Shown: one piece after another, positions 44,891 to 53,473 of the stretch | Layout of the letters: the number at the start of each line of letters is the position of its first letter | Position numbering within the stretch: the first letter of the stretch is position 1 | Assembly: GCF_007860075.1 (NCBI RefSeq) | Contig: NZ_SJPP01000003.1 | Span: 558,001 to 622,000 of the forward strand | Direction: 5' to 3' | Length of the DNA stretch: 64,000 bases | Source: Symmachiella macrocystis | Lineage (GTDB): Bacteria > Planctomycetota > Planctomycetia > Planctomycetales > Planctomycetaceae | The notes under the pieces: model-generated | The model's database searches: none | Seen by the model: only the letters and a program-made list of their open reading frames with translations | Told to the model about the DNA's origin: nothing | Position numbers and translations under genes: made by a program

Positions 44891-46093
44891 GTGGGCATTT
44901 ATGAAGACTTTGGGGTCACCCCCGTCATCAACGCCACAGGCGCTGTCACGCGACTGGGAGGCGCCCCCATGCCGCAACCGGTGCTTGACGCGTTCGTCGC
45001 GGCCGCCGGTGATTGTGTGTCGTTGGAGGAACTGCAAGCGGCCGCTTCCCGGCGGATTGCCGCTGCCACCGGCGCAGAGGCGGGGATCGTTACGGCCGGC
45101 GCTGCAGCAGCGCTGACGTTGGGCAGCGCTGCCATGATCACCGGTGACGATTTGGGCAAAATGGAACGCCTGCCGCACTGTGATGATTTTGCCTGTGACG
45201 TTCTCATTGCCCGCGAACAGCGCAGCGGCTACGACCACGCTGTCCGTGCTTCGGGGGCGCGCTTGGTAGAAGTGGGCTTTAACGAAATCGTCGCCAACGC
45301 CGGTGTACGACGAACTGAGGTTTGGGAATACGAAGCGGCGATCACTCCGCAAACGGTGGGGATCATCTATAGTTTTTCGCCGACGTCACGGCCCGATTTG
45401 AGCGAACTGGCTGCGATGGCGCATCGCCACAAATTATCGGTACTCGTCGATGCTGCCGGTGAATTGCCGCCGCGGGCACATCTGACGGCGTTGATTGCTG
45501 CCGGCGCGGATTTGGTCGCCTTTAGCGGCGGCAAGGCGATTCGCGGCCCACAGTCGACGGGCATTCTGGCTGGACGCGGTGATTTGATTCGTGCAGCGGC
45601 GCTGCAGTTTCTCGACATGGACGACCATCCCGAATTGTGGGAACCGCCGCCGGAGTTGATCGACCGCGACAAACTTCCCGGCGTACCGCGGCATGGATTC
45701 GGCCGCGGGTACAAAGTCTCTAAAGAGGAAATCGTCGCCCTGCTCACCGCCCTGGAACTCTTCACCAGCGGTGCCTACGACCGATTGCTGGAAGATGACC
45801 ACCGCCGCTTACAAATCATCGCCGACGCACTGGCCACCGCACCTTGCACCTGCCAGCTGCTTGCGAGCAGTTACGGCGAATCCGCACCGCAGTTGGAAAT
45901 CGAAATCAACGAATCAGCGCTCGGCAAAACCGCCTTCGATGTTTGCCGCGAATTGCGCACTGGCAGCCCACGGGTCTATGTGGGGCATGGGAAACTGCGC
46001 GAGGGGGTGTTGGTGATTCAGCCGTTGCATTTGACAGATGAAACAGCAACGGCGGTTGGAGTGGCAATCGTAAAATGTCTGGGCAGAGATTAG
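44891..46093 (+). CDS. SelA-like PLP-dependent enzyme (aminotransferase V fold)
   Basis: 400 residues. VINATGAVTRLGGAPMP is the hallmark N terminus of SelA/DgaE-type enzymes; PLP Lys215 lies in FSGGKAIRGPQSTG and Asp in VLVDAAGELPP. True SelA makes selenocysteinyl-tRNA, but no selenium genes are near and length is short, so a D-glucosaminate-6-phosphate ammonia-lyase (DgaE)-like role is likelier. GTG start with GAGG about seven bases upstream. A terminator immediately precedes the SD. Confidence 0.82.
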   Translation: MGIYEDFGVTPVINATGAVTRLGGAPMPQPVLDAFVAAAGDCVSLEELQAAASRRIAAATGAEAGIVTAGAAAALTLGSAAMITGDDLGKMERLPHCDDFACDVLIAREQRSGYDHAVRASGARLVEVGFNEIVANAGVRRTEVWEYEAAITPQTVGIIYSFSPTSRPDLSELAAMAHRHKLSVLVDAAGELPPRAHLTALIAAGADLVAFSGGKAIRGPQSTGILAGRGDLIRAAALQFLDMDDHPELWEPPPELIDRDKLPGVPRHGFGRGYKVSKEEIVALLTALELFTSGAYDRLLEDDHRRLQIIADALATAPCTCQLLASSYGESAPQLEIEINESALGKTAFDVCRELRTGSPRVYVGHGKLREGVLVIQPLHLTDETATAVGVAIVKCLGRD

Positions 46094-46094
46094 A

Positions 46095-46126
46095 TTTTCC
46101 GCAGAGTTCGCAGAGGGCCGCAGAGA
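46095..46126. repeat. dispersed repeat flanking the 46.1 kb gene, left copy
   Basis: TTTTCCGCAGAGTTCGCAGAGG-type sequence (CGCAGAG repeated) directly before ATG 46127. A diverged inverted copy lies at 46827-46864. Confidence 0.65.
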
Positions 46127-46807
46127 ATGATTTCAGCGCGTAATCTGTCCAAACTACCAGATATCGCGGGACTGCGGCGACTGTTTCAATCGCTCGCAAT
46201 GCTAGATGCGATACTCAGTCCGGAATGGGAACATCGATATTATTCGTTCAATTGCCATTGGGCTCCAGAAGAGGAATTGGGTTCGATGCGCAACGGCTGT
46301 GGGGACGAACTCTTTGCATTATTCAACCAACACGGTTGTTTCATTAAGGGATTCTCACACGAAGCGATAATGACACCATCCCGCGACAATCCGCCTAAAC
46401 TCTGGCCGGGATTATTCTCGAAGGTCCCACAGGAGTTCTCGGAATTCTTGAATGAACCTGCTATTGATATTGAAAATTCCACGTTCTGTTTCTGGAGACA
46501 CAACGACACCGTGGAATGGCAACTTGGCGACTTGAAGTTCCCCGCTGGCAACGATCCCGATGGTTCGGGATATTTACTTACCCTTCTCGATGGTGCTCCC
46601 GAGACATACTGTGTGTGGGCGGAAGAATATTACCAAGAGACGTGGAATGACTCGTCCGACCTGACCCGCGACGCGGTAGCGGCGGTCTATGGCCATCAAC
46701 CGTTATCAAATGAATTGGTTTCGGCGATCAATTCAAACTTGAGGCTCGAAGATTTGACTGATGACTTGCTCGTCATCGGATACCCAATTCAAAATAAGCC
46801 AGCGTAG
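46127..46807 (+). CDS. hypothetical protein, uncharacterised family
   Basis: 226 residues, soluble, acidic, Trp/Tyr/Phe rich. Readable features: SLAMLDAILSPEWEHRYYSFNCHW, SMRNGCGDELFALFNQHGCFIKGFSHEA, and a C-terminal acidic end. I recognise this only as a protein of unknown function; compact acidic proteins of this style are sometimes immunity proteins, but no toxin gene is present. The gene is flanked by inverted dispersed repeats and is AT-richer than its neighbours, suggesting transfer. Confidence 0.75.
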   Translation: MISARNLSKLPDIAGLRRLFQSLAMLDAILSPEWEHRYYSFNCHWAPEEELGSMRNGCGDELFALFNQHGCFIKGFSHEAIMTPSRDNPPKLWPGLFSKVPQEFSEFLNEPAIDIENSTFCFWRHNDTVEWQLGDLKFPAGNDPDGSGYLLTLLDGAPETYCVWAEEYYQETWNDSSDLTRDAVAAVYGHQPLSNELVSAINSNLRLEDLTDDLLVIGYPIQNKPA

Positions 46808-46826
46808 GGTCAGTTTTACCGGGTGT

Positions 46827-46864
46827 TTTTCCTCTGCGATTCTTCGCGTTCGCTGCGGTAAAAA
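46827..46864. repeat. dispersed repeat flanking the 46.1 kb gene, right inverted copy
   Basis: Reverse complement reads TTTTACCGCAGCGAACGCGAAG then AATCGCAGAGG, resembling the left copy in inverted orientation. Confidence 0.6.
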
Positions 46865-46931
46865 TATGACAACGCGCAATTGGAGACAGATGTTCGCGTC
46901 GTCATGCACAGCATGACCTACGAGCTTCAGC

Positions 46932-49900
46932 TTATTTTTTCGAGTTTCGCTTCGCAGGTTTCACATTCGCATCTTTCGATAGGCTGCGGGTGTAGGCTCT
47001 TAGTCGCTGGCGATAGGTCAGTGGGACTTTTTTGCGGGCCTTGGCATCGAATTGTTCAATGCGTTGTTCGTTATTGGTGGTGCTCGATCGCTTCTTGATT
47101 TGCGTTTCTGGATTTAAGTCCTTGAGCATCTCCTCGAATTGCCGTCGTTCGGCAATCGCAGCGGGGGTGTCGCTCGGTTTTTCTTCCAGCCGCTGCAATT
47201 TGTTTTGCATCCGATCAGAGAATTCTTGTAACTGTTCTTCGGTCCAGCCGAGTTCTTCCAACAGTTTTTCGTCCACTTCGCCCCGCTCGATATCTCCTTG
47301 GATTTTATCGAGCACCAATTCGGTGGCCTTTTTGGTGTAATCCAAATTCGCCTGTTCGGCGGAGGCGGGTGGCTTGGATTCTTTTCCTTCGCCTTCGCCT
47401 TTTTCGGCGGCTTGTTTCCCGTCAGCATCGCCGTCCGCTTCGGCACCGGCGTTGGCCGCGTCTTCGTCCGATGCGTTGTCTCCCTGGGGCGCAGATGAGG
47501 CACCGCCGCCGGTGCTATCGGACGATGAATCGCCTGCTTTTCCTGGTTTGGAACCACTTTCTTGACCCGATTGTTCCGATTGACTGTCACCCTTCTCCCC
47601 CTCTGCCCCTTCACCCGGTTCAGAACCGGGTTGGCCTTGACTGTCGGAGGATTCACCCGGTTTGTCTCCCGGTTTGTCTCCCGGTTTGTCTCCCGACTTA
47701 TCTCCTGAATCGCCCTCTGGACTCTCTCCCGATTCCCCTCCCGGTTGATCACCACCCTGTCCTTCGGGTTTATCGCTTGGTGGGGTCTCGGATGTTTCGG
47801 CTGGAGGTTCTTGAGATTTTTCACCCGGCTGGGGTTGGGATTCGTTAGGTTGCCCCTGTTTTTGCGGATCCTTATCGCTGTTCGGTTGCGGTTTTTCGGG
47901 GGCCTTGTCGTTCGGTGCGGTGGGCTCGCCTTTTTTCCCGGTGTTTCCGTTTTCGGCTTCGGGCACATGCTCTTTCTTCTCACCTTCGCCGTTGGGTTCT
48001 TCTCCTATGGCGTCCGATTTTTGTTCCGGTGGTGACTTCGTGCCTTCGCCAGGCTTGGCCTCCGGTTCATCATTTTTGTTCTTTGGCTCTGATGGTTTGG
48101 GCGTGGCCTTTTTGGCATCAGGGTCGTTGGGATCGCCTTTTTCATTAGCCTGGGGTTTGGCGTCGGGATCGCCCGGTTTGCGGCCGGCTTCGTTTTTGTC
48201 TCCCTCGCGGTCGAGTTTTTTCTGGGCCTCTTCGGCATCTTGATCGTCGACCGCTTTCCCTTTCCCGGTTTCTTCGCCGGTGGCGTCGGTTTTCCTGGCA
48301 TTTTCGTCGTCGGCAGCAGGTTCTTCGGTCCCCTGGACGTTGTTATCTGGTTGGCCGGGGTCCTTTGCATCGGGCTCGTCGTCGGTTTGATTTCCGTCGC
48401 CCGAAGCCGTATCCGGTTTAGGCTGATCGGTCTTATTGCCCGGAGAGGAGTTGTTGGAATTCGGATCGTTCTCGGGTTGATTATTGTCGCCGGGATTCGA
48501 GTCAGTGTCGCCGTTTTCTCCACCAGGATCGCTTTGTTGTGGCTGTTCCCCTTTCGGCTTGCCTTGGTTCTGCTGGGAGTCGGAGTTTTGGTCCGGGTCA
48601 CCCGTCTGCGTGGAATCCCCATCCTGCTGATTCGTTTGGTCGCCCTCAGACTGTTCGCCTGGTTGCGGCTGATTTTCACTCTCTTGTTTTTCGCCCTTCT
48701 CGTTGGGTTTTGGGTCCGGCTGCTTTTCTTGTTGTTCTTTTTCCTTTTGGCGATCAAGGATCCTTTTCAGGGCTTCTTCTTGGTCTTGTTGATTTTCCGG
48801 ATCCAAGGAACGTTTCTGTTGCTGTTCCCCTTCTCCCGAGTCTCCGGAATCTCCAGATTGCGTTTCTGAGGATTGATCCCCTGAGTCCTCGCCGTCCGAC
48901 GTGTCGTCTCCCCCCTTGCCCGATTCGGATGGCTTGTCCGAGGGTGTCCCGTCTTCGCTCTCTTCATCGCCCGGTTCGCCTTCTCCCGAATCACCCTCCT
49001 CCGGTTCCCCTTGTTTCGATGCGCCCTGGCCCTGTTCTCCCTCTTCGGGCTGCCCCTCTTCGTTGGGCTGGTCTTCTTGTTGTTGGTCTTGCTGTTGTTC
49101 CGCTTGCTCCTGCTGTTTTTGTTTTTCTTCTTCGAGTTGCTGTTGCGCTTCTTCCACGGTGACCGGCTCGATAATTTCGATGTTCAGTTTCGCGGTCTGC
49201 TTGGTGTTCGCCAATGGCGTGCGGTTGTCTTTAGCCTGCAGATAAAACGTCAACCGCTCACCGGGCGTGAGCTTGAGCGGCTCCAGTTTCCAATCATATC
49301 GGCCTTGCAGAGTCTTACGGGGGCTGTCTTCGTCCAGCAGTGGATCAGAGACGATCACGCTGCCATCTTTCATAGCGATCAGTCGGACCGAACGGAGGCG
49401 AAAATCGGGATCGGCGGCGCGAAATGCGAGCGGAATGATCCCATTGGCCGGCATCTGCAAGTCGCGTTGCGGCGCCAACAATTCCACCATCGGGGCGAGG
49501 TCGGGTTTGATGACGACGTTGTAGCGCGTTGGATCGGGATCGGAGCGGCCATCTTCGGTTTTGCATTCAATCCAATAATGGGGGGCGAAGGTACCGTCGT
49601 CGCGGATCACTAATTTCCAGTCCGCCGACAATTGCGTGCCGTCGGTGATCGTCATGCGGACTTCTTCACCGGTCGGCTGGTCGCCCTCGACGAAGACAAC
49701 TTTCGCGGTCGACACGGGGATGGTGGCCTCAGCATTGATGCGTACCAGTGTCCCCTCATGTGCGCTGATGTGCCCTGTTGGTTCGGTGCGGTTTTCCATT
49801 TCCATATAGGAGGGGAATTCATAGGCAACCGAATTGACCGTTGCCGAGGGTGGTTTGACCACCGTGATTTGAAAATCCTCGGTTTCCGCGTCGCCGGCGA

Positions 49901-50765
49901 CGATGCGGTAGGTCATGTTCTCCAGTAATCCGCGCCCGTTCTCGCCGGACAATTCAGCGACAAATGCAGTCAGCTCCGCGTCGGGTTGCTCCATCGGCAC
50001 CGGTTCATCGACGTACTTGCGGTCACTCGTCGAATAATAGAGCGTCACGTGCTCGGGCATGCGGCCGCCGATATTGGCTTTTACCGTCACGTTTTCGCGA
50101 GCGACGACGGTGACGTTCCCCGGCTCGACATCCGTAATGCGTGTTTGCGTGGGTGGAGCCGTCGCCGAGGTCGGTAGCAGCGCCCGCTTCACTGAGGCGA
50201 GGATATCCTTGGGAGAGAGCAAGGCATACAAACAGCATGCGGTCACGATCACCAGCAACAGGTAGGAGACTCGCATCAATGGGCGACGGTCGACCGCCTG
50301 ATCGACGTCGACATGCGACAATTCCAAGGCCGCATGTTTTTCGATGGCAATTCGCACATGTTCGGGAATCGGCTTGTTGGTATTTTGTAGATCGACCAGA
50401 TTCACGAGCCCCCCTTTGAGCGACGGTGTGGACTGTTCGATCTGTCGGGCTGCGTAGAGCGAATTGATGCTCCGCATGTACGGAACGACAACCCGCCACA
50501 CAAACCAGCCGACTCCCAGTGCCACTGCGGAGAGCAAGAGGCTCAGGCGGGCGAATCGGCTGAATCCGCCATCGATGAACCAATGGTCCAGGACGGTAAA
50601 GATCAGCAGATAGGCCAGTCCCAGAGTCCCAATCCAACCCAGCGTCGTGAGAATTTCTGTGGATTTGATCCCGGATTGCGTACGCGACAGGTGGAATCCG
50701 ACATATTCGTCAAAATCGACGTATTGTTGGGGTTTGTCGACCGTTGAATGTTCTGTTGTCGCCAT
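46932..50765 (-). CDS. large membrane protein with 600-residue acidic disordered region
   Basis: 1277 residues. Two TM helices in the first 100 residues and a third at about 165-185; then a folded, probably beta-rich extracytoplasmic part to about 530 (VEPGNVTVVARENVTVKANI, APMVELLAPQRDLQMPANG, LTFYLQAKDN). Residues about 540-1145 are almost only Gln, Glu, Asp, Pro, Gly, Ser, Lys and Asn. The last 130 residues are helical (GWTEEQLQEFSDRMQNKLQRLEE) and end in a basic tail. The layout is like DUF4175-type proteins. Function unknown; a cell-envelope or secretion scaffold is possible. Antisense frames here are composition artefacts. Confidence 0.85.
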   Translation of the reverse strand: MATTEHSTVDKPQQYVDFDEYVGFHLSRTQSGIKSTEILTTLGWIGTLGLAYLLIFTVLDHWFIDGGFSRFARLSLLLSAVALGVGWFVWRVVVPYMRSINSLYAARQIEQSTPSLKGGLVNLVDLQNTNKPIPEHVRIAIEKHAALELSHVDVDQAVDRRPLMRVSYLLLVIVTACCLYALLSPKDILASVKRALLPTSATAPPTQTRITDVEPGNVTVVARENVTVKANIGGRMPEHVTLYYSTSDRKYVDEPVPMEQPDAELTAFVAELSGENGRGLLENMTYRIVAGDAETEDFQITVVKPPSATVNSVAYEFPSYMEMENRTEPTGHISAHEGTLVRINAEATIPVSTAKVVFVEGDQPTGEEVRMTITDGTQLSADWKLVIRDDGTFAPHYWIECKTEDGRSDPDPTRYNVVIKPDLAPMVELLAPQRDLQMPANGIIPLAFRAADPDFRLRSVRLIAMKDGSVIVSDPLLDEDSPRKTLQGRYDWKLEPLKLTPGERLTFYLQAKDNRTPLANTKQTAKLNIEIIEPVTVEEAQQQLEEEKQKQQEQAEQQQDQQQEDQPNEEGQPEEGEQGQGASKQGEPEEGDSGEGEPGDEESEDGTPSDKPSESGKGGDDTSDGEDSGDQSSETQSGDSGDSGEGEQQQKRSLDPENQQDQEEALKRILDRQKEKEQQEKQPDPKPNEKGEKQESENQPQPGEQSEGDQTNQQDGDSTQTGDPDQNSDSQQNQGKPKGEQPQQSDPGGENGDTDSNPGDNNQPENDPNSNNSSPGNKTDQPKPDTASGDGNQTDDEPDAKDPGQPDNNVQGTEEPAADDENARKTDATGEETGKGKAVDDQDAEEAQKKLDREGDKNEAGRKPGDPDAKPQANEKGDPNDPDAKKATPKPSEPKNKNDEPEAKPGEGTKSPPEQKSDAIGEEPNGEGEKKEHVPEAENGNTGKKGEPTAPNDKAPEKPQPNSDKDPQKQGQPNESQPQPGEKSQEPPAETSETPPSDKPEGQGGDQPGGESGESPEGDSGDKSGDKPGDKPGDKPGESSDSQGQPGSEPGEGAEGEKGDSQSEQSGQESGSKPGKAGDSSSDSTGGGASSAPQGDNASDEDAANAGAEADGDADGKQAAEKGEGEGKESKPPASAEQANLDYTKKATELVLDKIQGDIERGEVDEKLLEELGWTEEQLQEFSDRMQNKLQRLEEKPSDTPAAIAERRQFEEMLKDLNPETQIKKRSSTTNNEQRIEQFDAKARKKVPLTYRQRLRAYTRSLSKDANVKPAKRNSKK
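47657..47704 (-). repeat. 12-bp tandem repeat inside the disordered region
   Basis: CCGGTTTGTCTC is repeated three times exactly (47657-47692) with a diverged fourth unit, encoding the peptide GDKP in tandem. A likely slippage site. Confidence 0.8.
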
Positions 50766-50980
50766 AGTTCACCCGGTTGAGATGTGCGAGCGTGGCCCAG
50801 GTCACATTACGGGAGCCCCGTGATGTGCCTCACAATATACTATATCGTACCTGATTGGACGACAATCAAGCCCAGAGAGTTCCCGCCGTCTCAATCGTTA
50901 CCGGGAATCCTTAATATTGGCACCGGAAGGCCCATTCCGAAATCGGCCCAAATTGCTGCCAATCGCACTCATGCCTGCGC

Positions 50981-53110
50981 TCAATCCTGGCCGGGAATCC
51001 ACAGTTTTGACTTTTCCTCACCCGACTGGGCACCGGGCGTCCAGACCTCTCCGCCAGCCGCAGCACTGCCATCGGGGGATTGAATGATGCCGCTCTCCCA
51101 GGGCGGTTGAATTCCGGTCGTTTCGACCAGTGTCTGCAGGACATTCTTCAAGTAGGGCAACTTGACGGATGTTTCTTCCCACAAACGCTTGAGGATTTGC
51201 GGGCCTCGGGGATCTTCGAGATCCCACAATCGCACCGTGGCTTCCCGCAGGTCCCACATGGCGACGGTCTCGATCGATTCGTTGCGGTTTCGATCGTAGT
51301 CCCGTCCTTTTTCGATCCATTCCAGCGCTTCTTCACGGTTGAATTTTGTGCGTGCCAAACCAACCAACTCAGAATAGACAGCACTGGTGTCGGCTTCACT
51401 GAGTAATTCGGGGCGGGTAAGTATTTCCGTGAAGACCTTGTACGACAGCGAGCAGAGTTTGGTCACAATGGCCCGCCGCAATACGTGGGTCAATTGCGTG
51501 TCGGTCAATCCAGAAATCGTCAGTCGCCGCAATTCGGCGAGAGTGAGTGTCGACAACACAGTCTCTTCACCGATCACCAACGGCGTCGGTTCGGAAACTT
51601 GCAGTCGTTCCCGCAATATTTGCGGGTCAAAAAAGTATTCTTGTTGATCGCAAATGGCTTCGAGCGAATTGATAGCCGCCGTCAATTCGAGCTTCGATTC
51701 GTCATCGCCGACAGTTTCCAGTGGTGTTTTTCCATCCAACGCAGACAACGGCAGATTCGGCCATACCTCTGCCAGAATGCGTTCCCAGCGTTCACGCGAC
51801 AAGCGGTGCAATGCATGCAATGGGGTGGCCGGGGCAACGTACCAGTTGTGGTGCAGGTCATGGATTTCCGTCGGCATCGTGGCGACGATTTCCGTTTTCC
51901 CATCAAGCTCCAATTCGCCCTGAGCCGCTTCGGTCAATAGCGAGATCTGGGAATCGAGCTTAGCCTTGCCGTAGTATTCAAACAGCACTTGGGCCGGGTT
52001 GTCGGCATCGGCGTCGATCACGGTAATGTCGCCAATCAAGTTGGGTACATCCTCGACACTCATAGTCTCCAACTCATCCTGCGGTATTTGCGGGCGGTCG
52101 ATGAGTTGTAGTTTGGCTGCGTAGTTCTCTTTCTCCTCGGGAGATGATTCGCCCGGAACGATGCAGGGAGTCTCTTGCCAATGGGTGAGCAATTTGGAGA
52201 CGGACTTCACTTGAAACAGCGTCCGCGAAACCTCGATCCCTTCTTCGGGATCAAGCAACTCCAACATCTGGCAGAGGGTTTCGCAGGCGACCGCGTCGTC
52301 GAAATTCGTTTCCGTGCGGGCAGCTTCGCCGAAGGCTTCGATCGCTCCCGGTTCATCGCCGGACCAGGCCAAACAGAGAGCGGTGTTGTACCACAGACCG
52401 GAATTTTCCGGATCCTTGTTGGCGATCACCTCAAACGCAGCAGCGGCCAACTGATAGCAACCACAGCTCTCCAGCGCCGCCGCGGCTTGGTAGTCCTCTT
52501 TCAATTCTTCTGCGACATCGACCGATTTCATAAAGTAATCGGAACGGAACCAAAAAGGCAGCGACTGGTTGCCGTCAAATGCTGAGAGTTGTTCGACGAC
52601 CGGCGCGGGATCGACTGACATTCTCAGCGACAAGGTCAAGTGCTGCCGGGCCGCCATGACTTTGTTGGATTCCATGAAATGCTGGGCCAACAAGGATCCC
52701 AAATTGGCGATGAGATTTCGTTGTTCGGCGGCTGACTGTTGCAGGGCGCGGTTCACGATGTCCTGGGAGGCCTGGTATCCGTCGGCCAAGACTGAGGTGA
52801 TCGCCGAGAGCGCCAATAATTGTGGATTGTCCGGCAACGACTCGAGCGCTTCGGCGACGGCAGTTTTGGCCAGATCCAACTGATTGTCTTCCAGCAGGAT
52901 GGTGGCCTCGGTCGTGCGGACCCAGACTTCGCCCGGATGCCCCGCCTTGAGTGACTTCCGCAACCGGCTGAGTGATTGCAGCGCCATGTGCAATTGGTTG
53001 TTTTGCCGCATGGACAAGATTTTTTGCATGTCCTCGACAATGTCGTTGCAGCAAAACTTAATTTTCTTGCCGCTGCCGCAAGGACAGAGTGCATAAGGGT
53101 CAATGGCCAT
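50981..53110 (-). CDS. SEC-C motif protein with TPR-like helices
   Basis: 709 residues. The N terminus DPYALCPCGSGKKIKFCC is a SEC-C zinc motif (CxCGSGxxxxxCC), as in the C-terminal SecA tail. Residues about 25-300 contain TPR-like helical pairs (AEATIL, AAAAFEVIANKDPENSGLWYNTALCLAWSGDEPGAIEAFGEA). The rest is helical. Cytoplasmic. ATG 53110 is preferred because AAGG lies nine bases upstream; ATG 53119 abuts it. Role unknown; SEC-C modules bind zinc and sometimes SecB or ribosomes. Confidence 0.87.
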   Translation of the reverse strand: MAIDPYALCPCGSGKKIKFCCNDIVEDMQKILSMRQNNQLHMALQSLSRLRKSLKAGHPGEVWVRTTEATILLEDNQLDLAKTAVAEALESLPDNPQLLALSAITSVLADGYQASQDIVNRALQQSAAEQRNLIANLGSLLAQHFMESNKVMAARQHLTLSLRMSVDPAPVVEQLSAFDGNQSLPFWFRSDYFMKSVDVAEELKEDYQAAAALESCGCYQLAAAAFEVIANKDPENSGLWYNTALCLAWSGDEPGAIEAFGEAARTETNFDDAVACETLCQMLELLDPEEGIEVSRTLFQVKSVSKLLTHWQETPCIVPGESSPEEKENYAAKLQLIDRPQIPQDELETMSVEDVPNLIGDITVIDADADNPAQVLFEYYGKAKLDSQISLLTEAAQGELELDGKTEIVATMPTEIHDLHHNWYVAPATPLHALHRLSRERWERILAEVWPNLPLSALDGKTPLETVGDDESKLELTAAINSLEAICDQQEYFFDPQILRERLQVSEPTPLVIGEETVLSTLTLAELRRLTISGLTDTQLTHVLRRAIVTKLCSLSYKVFTEILTRPELLSEADTSAVYSELVGLARTKFNREEALEWIEKGRDYDRNRNESIETVAMWDLREATVRLWDLEDPRGPQILKRLWEETSVKLPYLKNVLQTLVETTGIQPPWESGIIQSPDGSAAAGGEVWTPGAQSGEEKSKLWIPGQD

Positions 53111-53473
53111 GTGAGACATCCTTTTCGCCGGCGGTGACCGGCGTGTATTCCGTGCGGGATCGCTTTCCCGCGCTAACGACGGCATAAACGCTCAAACCAA
53201 GATCGTCGATCTCGATTCGCTAAGGTTTCAGAGAATCTGTGCTATGGATATTAGCAAAACCGTGCGCATTTGGCAGGCAACCTGAGTAATCGCTGGCAAA
53301 AATGACCTCGTCGTCAAATTGTCCCAAACTTTCCTACGTGTCACAGACAGCACAAATCGGAGATTGACTGCTTGCCGGAAAATCCGACTCGGACCAGTCG
53401 ATAACGAATGAGCACAGGCAAGCGCCTGAATGCGCGCTGTCCCCGCCCCTCTAATCCCCTTGAGTACCCCCCG
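53111..53473. other. divergent intergenic region
   Basis: 363 bases between the SEC-C gene and asnB. Nothing specific identified. Confidence 0.4.

Noticed and set aside
44891-46093. Genuine selenocysteine synthase SelA
   Set aside because: Short for SelA and no selB, selC or selD nearby; a DgaE-like lyase is likelier.
47032-49245. Many long reading frames antisense to the disordered-region gene
   Set aside because: Low-complexity codons for Gln/Glu/Asp/Pro/Gly/Ser suppress stops on the opposite strand; the frames have no start signals or domains.
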